A DNA stretch of 64,000 bases from the NCBI RefSeq assembly GCF_003399645.1, contig NZ_NBXD01000029.1, positions 40,885 through 104,884 on the forward strand, written 5' to 3'. How positions within the stretch are numbered: the stretch's first letter is position 1; every line of letters starts with the position of its first letter. This document shows positions 36,197 through 44,905 of this stretch, one piece after another. A program made the position numbers and the translations under genes. The notes beneath the pieces were generated by a model. It was given only the letters and a program-made list of their open reading frames with translations. It was not told the origin of the DNA and did not search any database. Origin of the DNA: Subtercola boreus. GTDB lineage: Bacteria; Actinomycetota; Actinomycetes; Actinomycetales; Microbacteriaceae.

Positions 36197-38209
36197 CTAC
36201 GCCGTGGCCGGGCGGGGCGGCGCCTGAGGCGCACGCTTCGGCTTCAGCTCGACCTCGGGCTCGCTGGTGATGCCTCCGTCGACGGCGCCCAGGTCGATCG
36301 GAGCCTTCGCGGCCCGGAAGTCGATCGGAGGGATCGTCGACACGGGGCGTCGCTCGCTCGAGAGCCACTGCGGCCGAGGCGGAAGGTGCCGAACATCCTT
36401 GAAGATGTCGGCCAGCTGGTGCTGGTCGAGCGTCTCGTGCTCGAGCAGCTGGGTTGCGAGGTGATCCAGGATGTCGCGGTTGTCGTTCAACACCTGCCAC
36501 GCTTCGTCGTGCGCAGCTTCGATGAGCTGGCGCACTTCGGCGTCGACCTGCTGGGCGAGGTTGTCGCTGTAGTCGCGCTCGTGGCCCATGTTGCGACCGA
36601 GGAACATCTCACCGGAGGCGCTGCCGAGCTTGACGGCACCGACGTTCGACGACATTCCGTAGTCGGTGACCATCTTGCGGGCGGTGTCTGTCGCCTTCTC
36701 GATGTCGTTCGACGCGCCGGTGGTCGGGTCGTGGAAGACCACCTCTTCGGCGACACGACCGCCCATGGCGTAGGCCAGCTGGTCGAGCAGCTCGTTGCGC
36801 GAGACCGAGTAGCGGTCTTCGAGCGGCAGCACCATGGTGTAGCCGAGCGCCCGGCCGCGGGGCAGGATCGTGATCTTGGTCACCGGGTCGGTGTTGTTCA
36901 TGGCCGTGGCCACCAGAGCGTGACCGCCCTCGTGGTACGCCGTGATCAGCTTCTCTTTGTCGCGCATGATGCGCGTGCGACGCTGGGGGCCGGCCATGAC
37001 CCGGTCGACGGCCTCGTCGAGGGCGCGGTTGTCGATGAGCTGCGCGTTCGAGCGAGCCGTCAGCAGGGCAGCTTCGTTGAGCACGTTCGCCAGGTCGGCT
37101 CCGGTGAAACCGGGCGTCTTGCGGGCGAGCACCTCGAGGTCGACCCCGGCGGCCAGGGGCTTGCCGCGGCCGTGCACCTCGAGGATCTGCTTGCGACCCA
37201 TGAGGTCGGGTGCGTCGACGCCGATCTGGCGGTCGAAGCGGCCCGGACGGAGGAGCGCGGGGTCGAGGATGTCGGGGCGGTTCGTCGCGGCGATGAGGAT
37301 GACGTTCGTCTTGACGTCGAAGCCGTCCATCTCGACGAGCAGCTGGTTGAGCGTCTGCTCCCGCTCGTCGTGCCCGCCGCCCATACCGGCGCCGCGGTGG
37401 CGACCCACCGCGTCGATCTCGTCGATGAAGATGATCGCGGGCGAGTTCTGCTTGGCCTGCTCGAAGAGGTCGCGAACGCGACTCGCACCGACACCCACGA
37501 ACATCTCGACGAAGTCGGAGCCCGAGATGGAGTAGAACGGTACGCCGGCCTCGCCGGCGACAGCACGCGCGAGGAGCGTCTTACCCGTTCCGGGCGCGCC
37601 GTAGAGCAGCACACCCTTGGGGATGCGCGCTCCGACCGCGAGGAACTTCGACGGGTCCTTCAGGAAGTCCTTGATCTCTTCGAGCTCTTCGATGGCCTCG
37701 TCGTTGCCCGCAACATCCTGGAACGTCACCTTGGGTGTGTCTTTGGAGACCAGCTTGGCCTTCGACTTGCCGAACTGCATGACCTTGTTGCCGCCGCCCT
37801 GCATGCCCGAGAGCATCAGCCAGAAGAAGGCGCCGATGAGGAGCACCGGGAGCAGGATGCCGAGCAGCGAGAGGAACCAGTTCGTCTGCGGAACCTGGTC
37901 GTTGAAGCCGTCGGTGGGGGCTGCGGCCGTGACGGCGTCGATCACCTCTGATCCGCGAGGCGCCACGTAGTAGAACTGCACCTTCGAGCCGTACTTCGCG
38001 TCGGCCGATGCCAGAGTCAGGTCGACCCGCTGCTCACCGTCGATGATGAGGGCTTCGGAGACCTTGCCGTCTTTCAGGAACTGCAGGCCCTGCTGGGTCG
38101 AGACCTGCTGGAAACCCGACCCGGTGATCAGGCCGAAGCCGATCCAGAGCGCAATGGCGCCGAGCACGACGTAGGGAATCGGAGACCGGAGAACGCGTCT
38201 GAGGCTCAT
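36197..38209 (-). CDS. ftsH: ATP-dependent zinc metalloprotease FtsH
   Basis: Membrane-bound AAA+ protease for membrane and regulatory proteins. The 670-residue product has two transmembrane helices (about 11-29 and 111-133) flanking a periplasmic domain, Walker A GAPGTGKT (204-211), the pore motif FVEMFVG, the second region of homology, and the zinc site HEGGH (426-430). A Pro-rich C-terminal tail of ~40 residues is typical of actinobacteria. The ATG at 38209 was chosen for its GAAAGA ribosome site and because family members start a few residues before the first helix; a GTG at 38257 is possible. It leads the folE-P-B-K unit. Confidence 0.97.
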   Translation of the reverse strand: MSLRRVLRSPIPYVVLGAIALWIGFGLITGSGFQQVSTQQGLQFLKDGKVSEALIIDGEQRVDLTLASADAKYGSKVQFYYVAPRGSEVIDAVTAAAPTDGFNDQVPQTNWFLSLLGILLPVLLIGAFFWLMLSGMQGGGNKVMQFGKSKAKLVSKDTPKVTFQDVAGNDEAIEELEEIKDFLKDPSKFLAVGARIPKGVLLYGAPGTGKTLLARAVAGEAGVPFYSISGSDFVEMFVGVGASRVRDLFEQAKQNSPAIIFIDEIDAVGRHRGAGMGGGHDEREQTLNQLLVEMDGFDVKTNVILIAATNRPDILDPALLRPGRFDRQIGVDAPDLMGRKQILEVHGRGKPLAAGVDLEVLARKTPGFTGADLANVLNEAALLTARSNAQLIDNRALDEAVDRVMAGPQRRTRIMRDKEKLITAYHEGGHALVATAMNNTDPVTKITILPRGRALGYTMVLPLEDRYSVSRNELLDQLAYAMGGRVAEEVVFHDPTTGASNDIEKATDTARKMVTDYGMSSNVGAVKLGSASGEMFLGRNMGHERDYSDNLAQQVDAEVRQLIEAAHDEAWQVLNDNRDILDHLATQLLEHETLDQHQLADIFKDVRHLPPRPQWLSSERRPVSTIPPIDFRAAKAPIDLGAVDGGITSEPEVELKPKRAPQAPPRPATA

Positions 38210-38314
38210 ATCTTTCTTCGGTTCTTGAGGCAAAACCGGCACCTTTCTGGTCACCAAGTACTCGGCAAGGCTACCCGTGCCGGGCTGAACGGGGCCTGCG
38301 TGTTCCCCGTGGGC

Positions 38315-38977
38315 TTAACTTGCGAGGGCTTTGTCGCGGGCGCCTGCGCCGAGCCCCAGTGCGGGCAGCACCACGCCGTCGATCAGAGCGACGAGAAAGG
38401 CCCGGTCGACCGGCTTCTTCAGCACGAGGGAGCGATAGGTGGCCATGGACGGGCTGATCATCGAGATCGTCTCGATGTCGCACTCCCCCGAGATCTCGCC
38501 CCGCTCGACCGCCCGGTTGATGAGCAGCCTGTTGACGGCGGCGCGTGGCTCGACGATCGCAGCGTTCGCGGCGTCGGCGAGCTCGGGGGCCCGGGCGATC
38601 ATCGACATCATGCCGGCCATGATCTGCATCTTGCGCTCGCTCTCCTCGATGGAGTGCGGGCGGATCAGTGCGATGAGGTCACCCCGCAGCGTTCCGGTGT
38701 CGGGCAGCGACGACGGGTCGAGGTCGACCTTCTTCATGCAGGCGACAGCGTCGATCACGAGTTCGGCCTTCGACGGCCAACGACGGTAGAGCGTCGCTTT
38801 GCCGGCCTTGGCCCGGGCGGCGACCATGTCGATCGTCATGCCGTCGTAGCCTGTTTCGGCGAGCACCTCGAGTGCGGCATCCAGAATCTCGGGGTCTCGG
38901 GTGTGGTCGCGCTTGCGGCCGAGCCGCGGCGCTTCGTCGGCGACCGCTCCCGGGGTCTCGGGGTCGAGCTGCGTCAT
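38315..38977 (-). CDS. TetR-family regulator of the adjacent MFS transporter
   Basis: A 220-residue TetR repressor with an N-terminal helix-turn-helix (DGMTIDMVAARAKAGKATLYRRWPSK in parts, about 45-72) and a helical ligand domain. The ATG at 38977 follows AAAGGTGGG; an upstream ATG at 39010 is an alternative. Divergent from the MFS gene across 105 bp, the usual layout for an efflux pump and its drug-responsive repressor. The pair interrupts the hpt-ftsH neighbourhood and so looks like an insertion. Confidence 0.88.
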   Translation of the reverse strand: MTQLDPETPGAVADEAPRLGRKRDHTRDPEILDAALEVLAETGYDGMTIDMVAARAKAGKATLYRRWPSKAELVIDAVACMKKVDLDPSSLPDTGTLRGDLIALIRPHSIEESERKMQIMAGMMSMIARAPELADAANAAIVEPRAAVNRLLINRAVERGEISGECDIETISMISPSMATYRSLVLKKPVDRAFLVALIDGVVLPALGLGAGARDKALAS

Positions 38978-39082
38978 TGCGGCACCCACCTTTCTTCGTA
39001 CTGACGACATAGAGGTTACGCGAGTATTAATTCAGGAACTCACTGGTTCCGATACTTGACAGTACCGTATATAGTTCCAAAC
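38978..39082. promoter_or_regulatory. divergent TetR/MFS promoter and operator region
   Basis: The AT-rich interval contains TTGACA (39056-39061) and TATAGT (39070-39075), the latter about 8 bp before the MFS ATG, which has no ribosome site; transcription could start at or near the ATG. Short dyads GGAAC/GTTCC (39035-39050) and TACT-tgac-AGTA (39053-39064) are candidate TetR sites. Exact boxes are uncertain. Confidence 0.5.
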
Positions 39083-40615
39083 ATGTCCCAGACTTCTGCA
39101 ACCGCGCCGGCCGCGGTCTCCTCCCGCCGCTGGTGGACGCTGACCGTCGTCGCGCTCGCCCAACTCATGGTGGTGCTCGACTCCACCGTCGTCAACATCG
39201 CCCTCCCGGCCGCCCAGGCCGACCTCCAGTTCAGCAACGGCGACCGCCAGTGGATCGTCACCGCCTACTCCCTCGCCTTCGGCAGCCTGTTGCTGCTGGG
39301 CGGTCGCGTCTCCGACCTCATCGGCCGCAAGCGCACCTTCATCATCGGGCTCATCGGGTTCGCGGCGGCCTCCGCCCTCGGTGGCGCGGCCGACAGCTTC
39401 GGGATGCTCGTCTTCGCCCGCGCGCTGCAGGGTGCTTTCGGCGCTCTGCTCGCTCCCACGGCCCTCGCCGTGCTCACCACCACGTTCACCATTCCGAAGG
39501 AGCGTTCGCGCGCTTTCGGAATCTTCGGGGCCATCGCCGGCGCCGGCGGAGCCATCGGCCTGCTGCTCGGCGGATTTCTCACCGAGAAGTTCGACTGGCG
39601 CTGGAACCTCTACATCAACGTCTTCATCGCCGTCATCGCGGTCATCGGTGCGGTCATCTTCGTGGCGAACGCCAAGCGCGAGGGCGCCCGGCCGAAGCTC
39701 GACATCCCCGGCACGATCCTGGTCTCGGCGGCACTGTTCAGCCTCGTCTACGGGTTCTCCAATGCCGAGACAGACGGCTGGGACTCCCCGCTGACCTGGG
39801 GCTTCCTCACCGCCGCCGGCGTTCTGCTGGTCGCGTTCGTGCTCTGGCAGCGCCGGGCGGCACATCCGCTGCTGCCGCTGTCGATCATCCTGGACCGCAA
39901 CCGCGGTGCGGCCTACAGCTCGGTTCTCATCGCGGGGGCGGGGATGTTCGGCATCTTCCTCTTCGTCACCTACTACCTGCAGGCCTCGCTCGGGTACTCG
40001 CCCATTCAGACGGGGCTGTCGTTCCTACCGATGATCCTGATGCTCGTGCTGGCCGCCCAGCTCGGCAACAACATCTTCCTGCCGCGCTTCGGTCCGAAGG
40101 TGCTGGTTCCGATCGGCATGCTGCTCGGCATGACAGGCATGATCTACCTCACTCACCTCACGACGTCGAGCAGCTACGCGGCCGACATTCTGCCGCCGCT
40201 GATGATCCTCGGGTTCGGTATGGGCACGATCATGCCCGCGTCGATCCAGACCGCGACGCTGGGTGTCGACCGCCGGTTCGCCGGTGTCGCCTCGGCGATG
40301 GTGAACACGAGCCAGCAGGTCGGCGGCTCCATCGGCACCGCGCTGCTCAACACCCTGGCCGCGACGGCCGCGACGAACTACGTGGCGTCGCACCTTCCGG
40401 CCTCGGCCGCTGTCGCTGCGGATGCCGCCGTCGCGAGCTACGCGACGGCCTACTGGTGGGGTGCCGGCTTCTTCGCCGTCGGCTTCGTGCTCTCGGCGCT
40501 CCTGTTCCGCCGCAAGCCGCGCCCCACGGCCGACGGCACCGGCGCAACATCCGGAACAGCCGCCTCCCCGTCCACCTCCCCCGACTCGGCCCCGGAGCCC
40601 GTCGTCGCCCACTGA
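39083..40615 (+). CDS. MFS drug efflux transporter, DHA2 (14-TM) family
   Basis: A 510-residue proton-coupled exporter with about 14 transmembrane helices. The N-terminal LDSTVVNIALPAA and GRVSDLIGRKRTF (motif A) and a GAFGALLAPTAL motif C-like stretch place it in the DHA2/EmrB-QacA family. The C-terminus is a disordered Ser/Pro/Thr tail. The ATG at 39083 was chosen because the nine upstream codons cover the promoter. Likely repressed by the divergent TetR. The substrate is unknown; related pumps export hydrophobic drugs and dyes. Confidence 0.92.
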   Translation: MSQTSATAPAAVSSRRWWTLTVVALAQLMVVLDSTVVNIALPAAQADLQFSNGDRQWIVTAYSLAFGSLLLLGGRVSDLIGRKRTFIIGLIGFAAASALGGAADSFGMLVFARALQGAFGALLAPTALAVLTTTFTIPKERSRAFGIFGAIAGAGGAIGLLLGGFLTEKFDWRWNLYINVFIAVIAVIGAVIFVANAKREGARPKLDIPGTILVSAALFSLVYGFSNAETDGWDSPLTWGFLTAAGVLLVAFVLWQRRAAHPLLPLSIILDRNRGAAYSSVLIAGAGMFGIFLFVTYYLQASLGYSPIQTGLSFLPMILMLVLAAQLGNNIFLPRFGPKVLVPIGMLLGMTGMIYLTHLTTSSSYAADILPPLMILGFGMGTIMPASIQTATLGVDRRFAGVASAMVNTSQQVGGSIGTALLNTLAATAATNYVASHLPASAAVAADAAVASYATAYWWGAGFFAVGFVLSALLFRRKPRPTADGTGATSGTAASPSTSPDSAPEPVVAH

Positions 40616-40638
40616 CCCGTCCCGGCAGTTTCATCGAT

Positions 40639-40686
40639 AGGTCGAAATCTCTCCGAAAACGCAGGTTTTGGGAGAGATTTCGACCT
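40639..40686. repeat. long intergenic hairpin (16-bp perfect arms plus inner stem)
   Basis: AGGTCGAAATCTCTCC (40639-40654) is perfectly complementary to 40671-40686. The 16-nt centre folds further as AAAAC-gcag-GTTTT after one mismatch, giving a 48-nt nearly continuous hairpin. It lies between the convergent MFS and hpt genes with no T-run. Its arms are AT-richer than the surroundings. Confidence 0.9.
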
Positions 40687-40695
40687 CTCGTTCGT

Positions 40696-41247
40696 CTAGC
40701 TGTAGATGTGGGGGGCGAGGACGGCTATGTCTTTGAGGTTTCTGTACTTCTCGGCGTAGTCGAGGCCGTAGCCGATGACGAAGTCGTTCGGAATGTCGAA
40801 GCCCACGTACTTCACATCGAGCTCGATGCGCACAGCGTCGGGCTTTCGCAGCAGTGCGCACACCTCGACGGATGCCGGCCCGCGCGAGCGCAGGTTGGCG
40901 AGCAGCCATGAGAGAGTCAGCCCCGAGTCGATGATGTCCTCGACGATCAGAACGGTGCGGCCCTCGAGCTCGGAGTCGAGGTCTTTCAGGATGCGTACCA
41001 CCCCGCTCGACTGGGTGCTGGTGCCGTAGGAGCTGACGGCCATCCAGTCCATCGTGATCGGGAGGCGGAGCTCCCTGGCGAGGTCGGCCATCACCATGAC
41101 AGCGCCCTTGAGCACACCGACCAGCAGAACGTCCTGCCCGGCATAGTCGGCCTCGATGCGGCGGGCCAGCTCGGCGATCTTCGCGTGGATCTCGGCTTCG
41201 GTGATGAGAACGTTCGTGAGGTCGCCTGAGACGTCGCTGGAATCCAT
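40696..41247 (-). CDS. hpt: hypoxanthine-guanine phosphoribosyltransferase
   Basis: Salvages hypoxanthine and guanine with PRPP. The 183-residue product has the [15 protein letters not shown] strand, the flexible [11 protein letters not shown] loop and the PRPP-binding [11 protein letters not shown] (102-112), all diagnostic. The DNA follows tilS on the same strand after 46 bp, as in most actinobacteria; ftsH, its usual next neighbour, is displaced by the TetR/MFS pair. Confidence 0.96.
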   Translation of the reverse strand: MDSSDVSGDLTNVLITEAEIHAKIAELARRIEADYAGQDVLLVGVLKGAVMVMADLARELRLPITMDWMAVSSYGTSTQSSGVVRILKDLDSELEGRTVLIVEDIIDSGLTLSWLLANLRSRGPASVEVCALLRKPDAVRIELDVKYVGFDIPNDFVIGYGLDYAEKYRNLKDIAVLAPHIYS

Positions 41248-41293
41248 GGGGAGAGCCTAGCGAACGCGGGTCGAGGGGTGGGGTGGGTTGGCC

Positions 41294-42337
41294 TCAGTGG
41301 CGGGTGAACACGAGGCTGCCCGCAACGCGGGTGACGCGGATGCCCGGTAGGTCGACCCCGCTCTGACCGTGCCACTGCGTCACGAGGCGAAGCGCACTGA
41401 GGGTCTGGGCCCGGCTCAGGCTCACTCCGAACTCACTCGCCACGACGAAGCGCACGACACGCTGAGCGAGGGCCGGCGGATTCGACGCGAGACCATGCAC
41501 ATCGACCGCGATGCCGGCCTCGGCGTGCTCGACGATCTCGGCGGCCCATTCGGCGGCCAGGGCATCCAGAGCCTCGTCGTCTTCGCGCAACTGGTCGGCG
41601 GTTCGGGCAAGCGCCTCCGCAATGCCTGGCCCGAGCTCGGTTTCGAGCATCGGAAGCACGGTCTGACGCACCCGCACGCGAGTGTAGGCCGGGTCGAGGT
41701 TCTGTGGATCGTGCCAGGGTTCGAGGCCCAGGTCGACGATCGACTGGTGTACGAGCTGTCTCCGGATGCCCAGCAGGGGTCTGCCGTACGCCCCGTTGAC
41801 CGCGCTCATGCCCGACAGGCTCGACGGTCCCGAGCCGCGGGCGAGCCCGAGCAGCACCGTCTCGGCCTGGTCGTCGAGGGTGTGTCCGAGCAGGATCTGT
41901 GTCGCCCCGGTGGCCTCGCGGGCGGCGCCCAGGGCGACGTACCGCGCCGCACGTGCGGCGGCCTCGGGGCCATCGGGGCCCGCCGGGTCGACGTGGACGC
42001 GGGTGACGATGACGGGGTCGAGACCCAGGGCGCGGGCGTGTGCGGCCGCTGCCGCGGAGACCTCCGCCGAGCCGGGCTGCAGGGCATGGTCGACGATGAC
42101 GGCTCCGGCGCGGAGCCCCGCGCGCGGCGCCTCGAACGCTGTCGCTGCGGCGAGCGCGAGCGAGTCGGGCCCCCCGCTGAGCGCCACGAGCACCAACGGG
42201 GCGGCGGCGGCCTCGGCGGGCAGGGGCTGCCGAGCATCCGGAGCCTGCGCGTGAAGCGCACCGAGCGCCTCGCGAACGGCCCGCCGCACGTCTGCCATCG
42301 CCGGGGTCAGGCGGGGGCGGCGGTCGGGCGGGCGCAT
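41294..42337 (-). CDS. tilS: tRNA(Ile)-lysidine synthase
   Basis: Converts cytidine 34 of tRNA-Ile(CAU) to lysidine so that AUA is read as Ile. The 347-residue N-type ATPase has the PP-loop SGGPDS (54-59), the GHTLDDQAETVLLGLARGSG block (in two parts) and a C-terminal helical region. A start at ATG 42298 (MADVRRAV) would remove a 13-residue Arg/Pro-rich leader. Divergent from ppa across 46 bp. It heads the tilS-hpt unit. Confidence 0.95.
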   Translation of the reverse strand: MRPPDRRPRLTPAMADVRRAVREALGALHAQAPDARQPLPAEAAAAPLVLVALSGGPDSLALAAATAFEAPRAGLRAGAVIVDHALQPGSAEVSAAAAAHARALGLDPVIVTRVHVDPAGPDGPEAAARAARYVALGAAREATGATQILLGHTLDDQAETVLLGLARGSGPSSLSGMSAVNGAYGRPLLGIRRQLVHQSIVDLGLEPWHDPQNLDPAYTRVRVRQTVLPMLETELGPGIAEALARTADQLREDDEALDALAAEWAAEIVEHAEAGIAVDVHGLASNPPALAQRVVRFVVASEFGVSLSRAQTLSALRLVTQWHGQSGVDLPGIRVTRVAGSLVFTRH

Positions 42338-42383
42338 CCAGTAACGTTATTGCAGTTTCGCCAACACAGAAGGAGCAGCTGCC

Positions 42384-42878
42384 ATGGGCACCTACGACGC
42401 CGTCATCGAGATTCCCAAGGGAAGCCGCAACAAGTACGAGGTCGACCACGTGACCGGCCGGGTGTACCTCGACCGCGTGCTGTTCACGAGCTTCGTCTAC
42501 CCCACCGACTACGGGTTCTTCGAGAACACGCTCGGGCTCGACGGCGATCCGGTCGACGTTCTCGTGCTACTGGAGTACCCGGTGTACCCGGGCGTGGGCA
42601 TCAAGGTGCGCCCCGTCGGCGTGTTCAACATGTCCGATGAGGCGGGAATCGACTCCAAGGTCATCGCTGTGCCCGCAAAAGACCCCCGCTGGGCGCACAT
42701 CACCGACGTCGACAGCATCCCGTCGCAACTGCGCAGCGAGATCGAGCACTTCTTCGAGCACTACAAAGACCTCGAACCCGGCAAATGGGTCAAGACCGAG
42801 GGCTGGGGTTCGGCCGAAGACGCTGAGCAGATCATCCAGAACGGCATCACCAAGCTCGCCGAAGAGGGCTCTCACTAG
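42384..42878 (+). CDS. ppa: inorganic pyrophosphatase
   Basis: Hydrolyses pyrophosphate in the cytosol and pulls biosynthetic reactions forward. The 164-residue family I enzyme shows IEIPKGSRNKYEVD, YPTDYGF and the metal-binding DGDPVDVLVL (D53, D55, D58), plus KDPRW and the HFFEHYKDLEPGKW end block. Normal length. AGGAG lies ahead of the ATG. Divergent from tilS, convergent with the M23 peptidase. Confidence 0.97.
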   Translation: MGTYDAVIEIPKGSRNKYEVDHVTGRVYLDRVLFTSFVYPTDYGFFENTLGLDGDPVDVLVLLEYPVYPGVGIKVRPVGVFNMSDEAGIDSKVIAVPAKDPRWAHITDVDSIPSQLRSEIEHFFEHYKDLEPGKWVKTEGWGSAEDAEQIIQNGITKLAEEGSH

Positions 42879-42894
42879 CCCCCCACTGTGCGGG

Positions 42895-44268
42895 CTAGAA
42901 GCCGGCGCCGTACTGGCCCAAGACCTGGCGGGGGTTCTGCGCGGTGCCGTTGAGGCGGGTCTCGAAGTGCACGTGGCAGCCGGTCGATGCGCCCGTCGTG
43001 CCCGCCTTGGCGATGAGCTGGCCCTCGACCACGCTCCAGCCCGAGCGCACCACGAGTGAGGTGTTGTGCCCGTAGACCGTCGTACGTCCGCCACCGTGGT
43101 TGATCGTGACCGCGTTGCCGAGGCCGCCGTTCGGGCCGGCGAACGTGACGGTGCCGGCGGATGCCGCGTAGACGTTGGCCCCGCAGGTTCCGCCCGGACT
43201 CACCAGGTCGATACCCGCGTGCAGGCGCCACACCGCGTCGATCGGGTGGAAACGGTTGCCGTACTCGCTGGTCACCCTGGCACTCGGCAGGGGGCTGCTC
43301 CAGCCCTGGCCACCCGGCCCGATGATGATGGGGGCCGAGGCGCCGCCACTGCCGTCGCCACCGCCACCGCCCCCGCCGCCGCTGCCGCGCTGGCGCTCCG
43401 CCGCCTCCCGCGCCTCGCGCTCCGCCCGCGCCCGCTCCTCCGCGATGCGCGCGCGCTCGAGCACGCCCGCCCGGAAGTCGGCCTCCGTCACCGCGCGGTT
43501 CTGGGTGAGAACGTCGAGCTGCGTGGCGAGTTCGACCCGGCGGCTCTGCTCCTCGGCGAGCATGGTCTCGACGGCGAGCTGGGCGGCCGACGCCTCGGCC
43601 AGAGCCTGCTCGGCGGCGAGGCGCAGAGCGGAAAGCGCCGCCTCGGCCACCGCCGCCTGGCTCGCGATCGCTGCCGCGCTGTTGCGGCTCTGGGCCGCTG
43701 CCTCGTAGATCTGTGACGTCTGTTCGGTGAGTTTGCTGAGGGCTCCGAGCTGGTAGAGCAGAGCATCCGCATCGCCGCTGCTCTTGCTGCCCAAGAGCGC
43801 GAGTGACAGGTTCGAGCTGCCGGAACGGGCCAGTTGTGCGGCCAGAGCCCCGGCTCGCCGACTGGATGCCTCCGCCTCCTCAGCGGCCGCGCCCGCCCTC
43901 TCGTCGAGTTCGTCGCTCAGTCGCACCCCCTCGTCGAACGCGATCTGGGCCGTCTCGTACTCGGCTCCACGCTGTTCGGAGAGGGCCCGCGTCGCAACCG
44001 TCTCAGCCTCGAGCCCCGCGATCAGGCCCCGGATGCGCGTGATTTCGCCCTGCTTCGACGCTTCGTTCGAGCGGGCCGCGAGATCATCCTCCCAGCTAGG
44101 GTAATCGGCGGCACCGGCCGGCTCGGGGGCCAGCCCGTCGCCGAGCACGAGTGCAAAGCTGACGATGGCGGCCTGGAGCAGGCGGCGCAGGGGGCGGGTG
44201 GAGCCGGGCCGGCGAGCCGGAGAGCGATTACGGCTGCTCGCTTCGGTGGGGGCGGGATGATCGGTCAC
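42895..44268 (-). CDS. secreted coiled-coil M23 (LytM) endopeptidase
   Basis: A peptidoglycan hydrolase or hydrolase-like regulator of 457 residues. The export signal is about residues 25-55 (basic RRLLQ, then AAIVSFALVLG, cleavage near AGA). A long coiled coil follows (about 65-290), then a Gly-rich linker and a C-terminal LytM domain with the first zinc ligands in LHAGIDLVSPGG and the HVH motif in GCHVHFETR. All catalytic residues appear intact, so it may be active; the layout resembles CwlO/RipA-type or EnvC-type wall enzymes. The start is a GTG after AGGACCAGGTT; further upstream the frame reads antisense-like sequence. Confidence 0.88.
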   Translation of the reverse strand: MTDHPAPTEASSRNRSPARRPGSTRPLRRLLQAAIVSFALVLGDGLAPEPAGAADYPSWEDDLAARSNEASKQGEITRIRGLIAGLEAETVATRALSEQRGAEYETAQIAFDEGVRLSDELDERAGAAAEEAEASSRRAGALAAQLARSGSSNLSLALLGSKSSGDADALLYQLGALSKLTEQTSQIYEAAAQSRNSAAAIASQAAVAEAALSALRLAAEQALAEASAAQLAVETMLAEEQSRRVELATQLDVLTQNRAVTEADFRAGVLERARIAEERARAEREAREAAERQRGSGGGGGGGGDGSGGASAPIIIGPGGQGWSSPLPSARVTSEYGNRFHPIDAVWRLHAGIDLVSPGGTCGANVYAASAGTVTFAGPNGGLGNAVTINHGGGRTTVYGHNTSLVVRSGWSVVEGQLIAKAGTTGASTGCHVHFETRLNGTAQNPRQVLGQYGAGF

Positions 44269-44466
44269 AACCTGGTCCTGTCGAATCGGTGGGGCCGGGC
44301 ATCCGTCGCCCGCGGGGGTTTCGGCCACAGTAAACGCCCCGGCTGGGAACGTCGCCCACCGCGCCGGTGTGTTCGAAGTGCGCAGAACCCGCACAGTTTC
44401 GGTGGCCCTCACGGCGGATTGGCGGGGAGCCCTCACGGTGTGGCATACTCGTTGAGTTGTCAAAGC

Positions 44467-44539
44467 GGCCCCATCGTTTAGCGGCCTAGGACGCTGCCCT
44501 TTCACGGCAGTAGCACGGGTTCGAATCCCGTTGGGGTCA
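44467..44539 (+). tRNA. tRNA-Glu (anticodon TTC)
   Basis: 73 nt. Acceptor stem GGCCCCA pairs with TGGGGTC (one G-T pair), anticodon loop CTTTCAC gives TTC, T-arm GGGTTCGAATCCC, discriminator A. CCA is not encoded. Confidence 0.97.
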
Positions 44540-44611
44540 CGCGTACTGGCTGGAGATCTCGGCTAGTATGACTCCGGTGCTGTTTTGCAACACGAAAAAT
44601 TTCACACGTTT

Positions 44612-44685
44612 GGCCCTGTAGCGCAGTTGGTTAGCGCGCCGCCCTGTCACGGCGGAGGTCGCCGGTTCAAGTCCGGTCAGGGTCG
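44612..44685 (+). tRNA. tRNA-Asp (anticodon GTC)
   Basis: 74 nt. Acceptor stem GGCCCTG pairs with CAGGGTC, anticodon loop CTGTCAC gives GTC, T-arm CCGGTTCAAGTCCGG, discriminator G. CCA is not encoded. Confidence 0.97.
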
Positions 44686-44699
44686 CAAAGGTCGACAAG

Positions 44700-44722
44700 C
44701 CCTTCCCTCGGGAAGGGTTTTT
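44700..44722 (+). terminator. rho-independent terminator after tRNA-Asp
   Basis: CCCTTCC-CTCG-GGAAGGG followed by TTTTT: a compact, classic intrinsic terminator that separates tRNA-Asp from tRNA-Phe. Confidence 0.93.
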
Positions 44723-44749
44723 CGCACCTCGGAGGGGTTTCACCTCTTC

Positions 44750-44822
44750 GGCTCTGTAGCTCAGTTGGTAGAGCGTTCGACTGAAAATCGAAAGGTCACC
44801 GGATCGATGCCGGTCGGAGCCA
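44750..44822 (+). tRNA. tRNA-Phe (anticodon GAA)
   Basis: 73 nt. Acceptor stem GGCTCTG pairs with CGGAGCC (one T-G pair), anticodon loop CTGAAAA gives GAA, T-arm CCGGATCGATGCCGG, discriminator A. It has its own interval after the terminator of tRNA-Asp, so it is probably a separate unit. Confidence 0.97.
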
Positions 44823-44824
44823 CT

Positions 44825-44862
44825 GAACCCCCGCTGAGGCTTCTACTCACGGGGGTTCTTTT
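44825..44862 (+). terminator. rho-independent terminator after tRNA-Phe
   Basis: GAACCCCCG (44825-44833) pairs with CGGGGGTTC (44850-44858), with an inner TGAG/CTCA stem, followed by TTTT. Confidence 0.92.
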
Positions 44863-44905
44863 CGTCTGACCCGCCGGCCGGTCTGAACGGGAGTCGGGAG
44901 CGGGA

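Noticed and set aside
35732..37951. A 739-codon plus-strand open frame opposite folE and ftsH
   Set aside because: Antisense shadow of two certain genes; no ribosome site or recognisable motif.
44585..44869. A 94-codon open frame spanning two tRNAs
   Set aside because: The tRNA-Asp and tRNA-Phe structures and two terminators explain the sequence.
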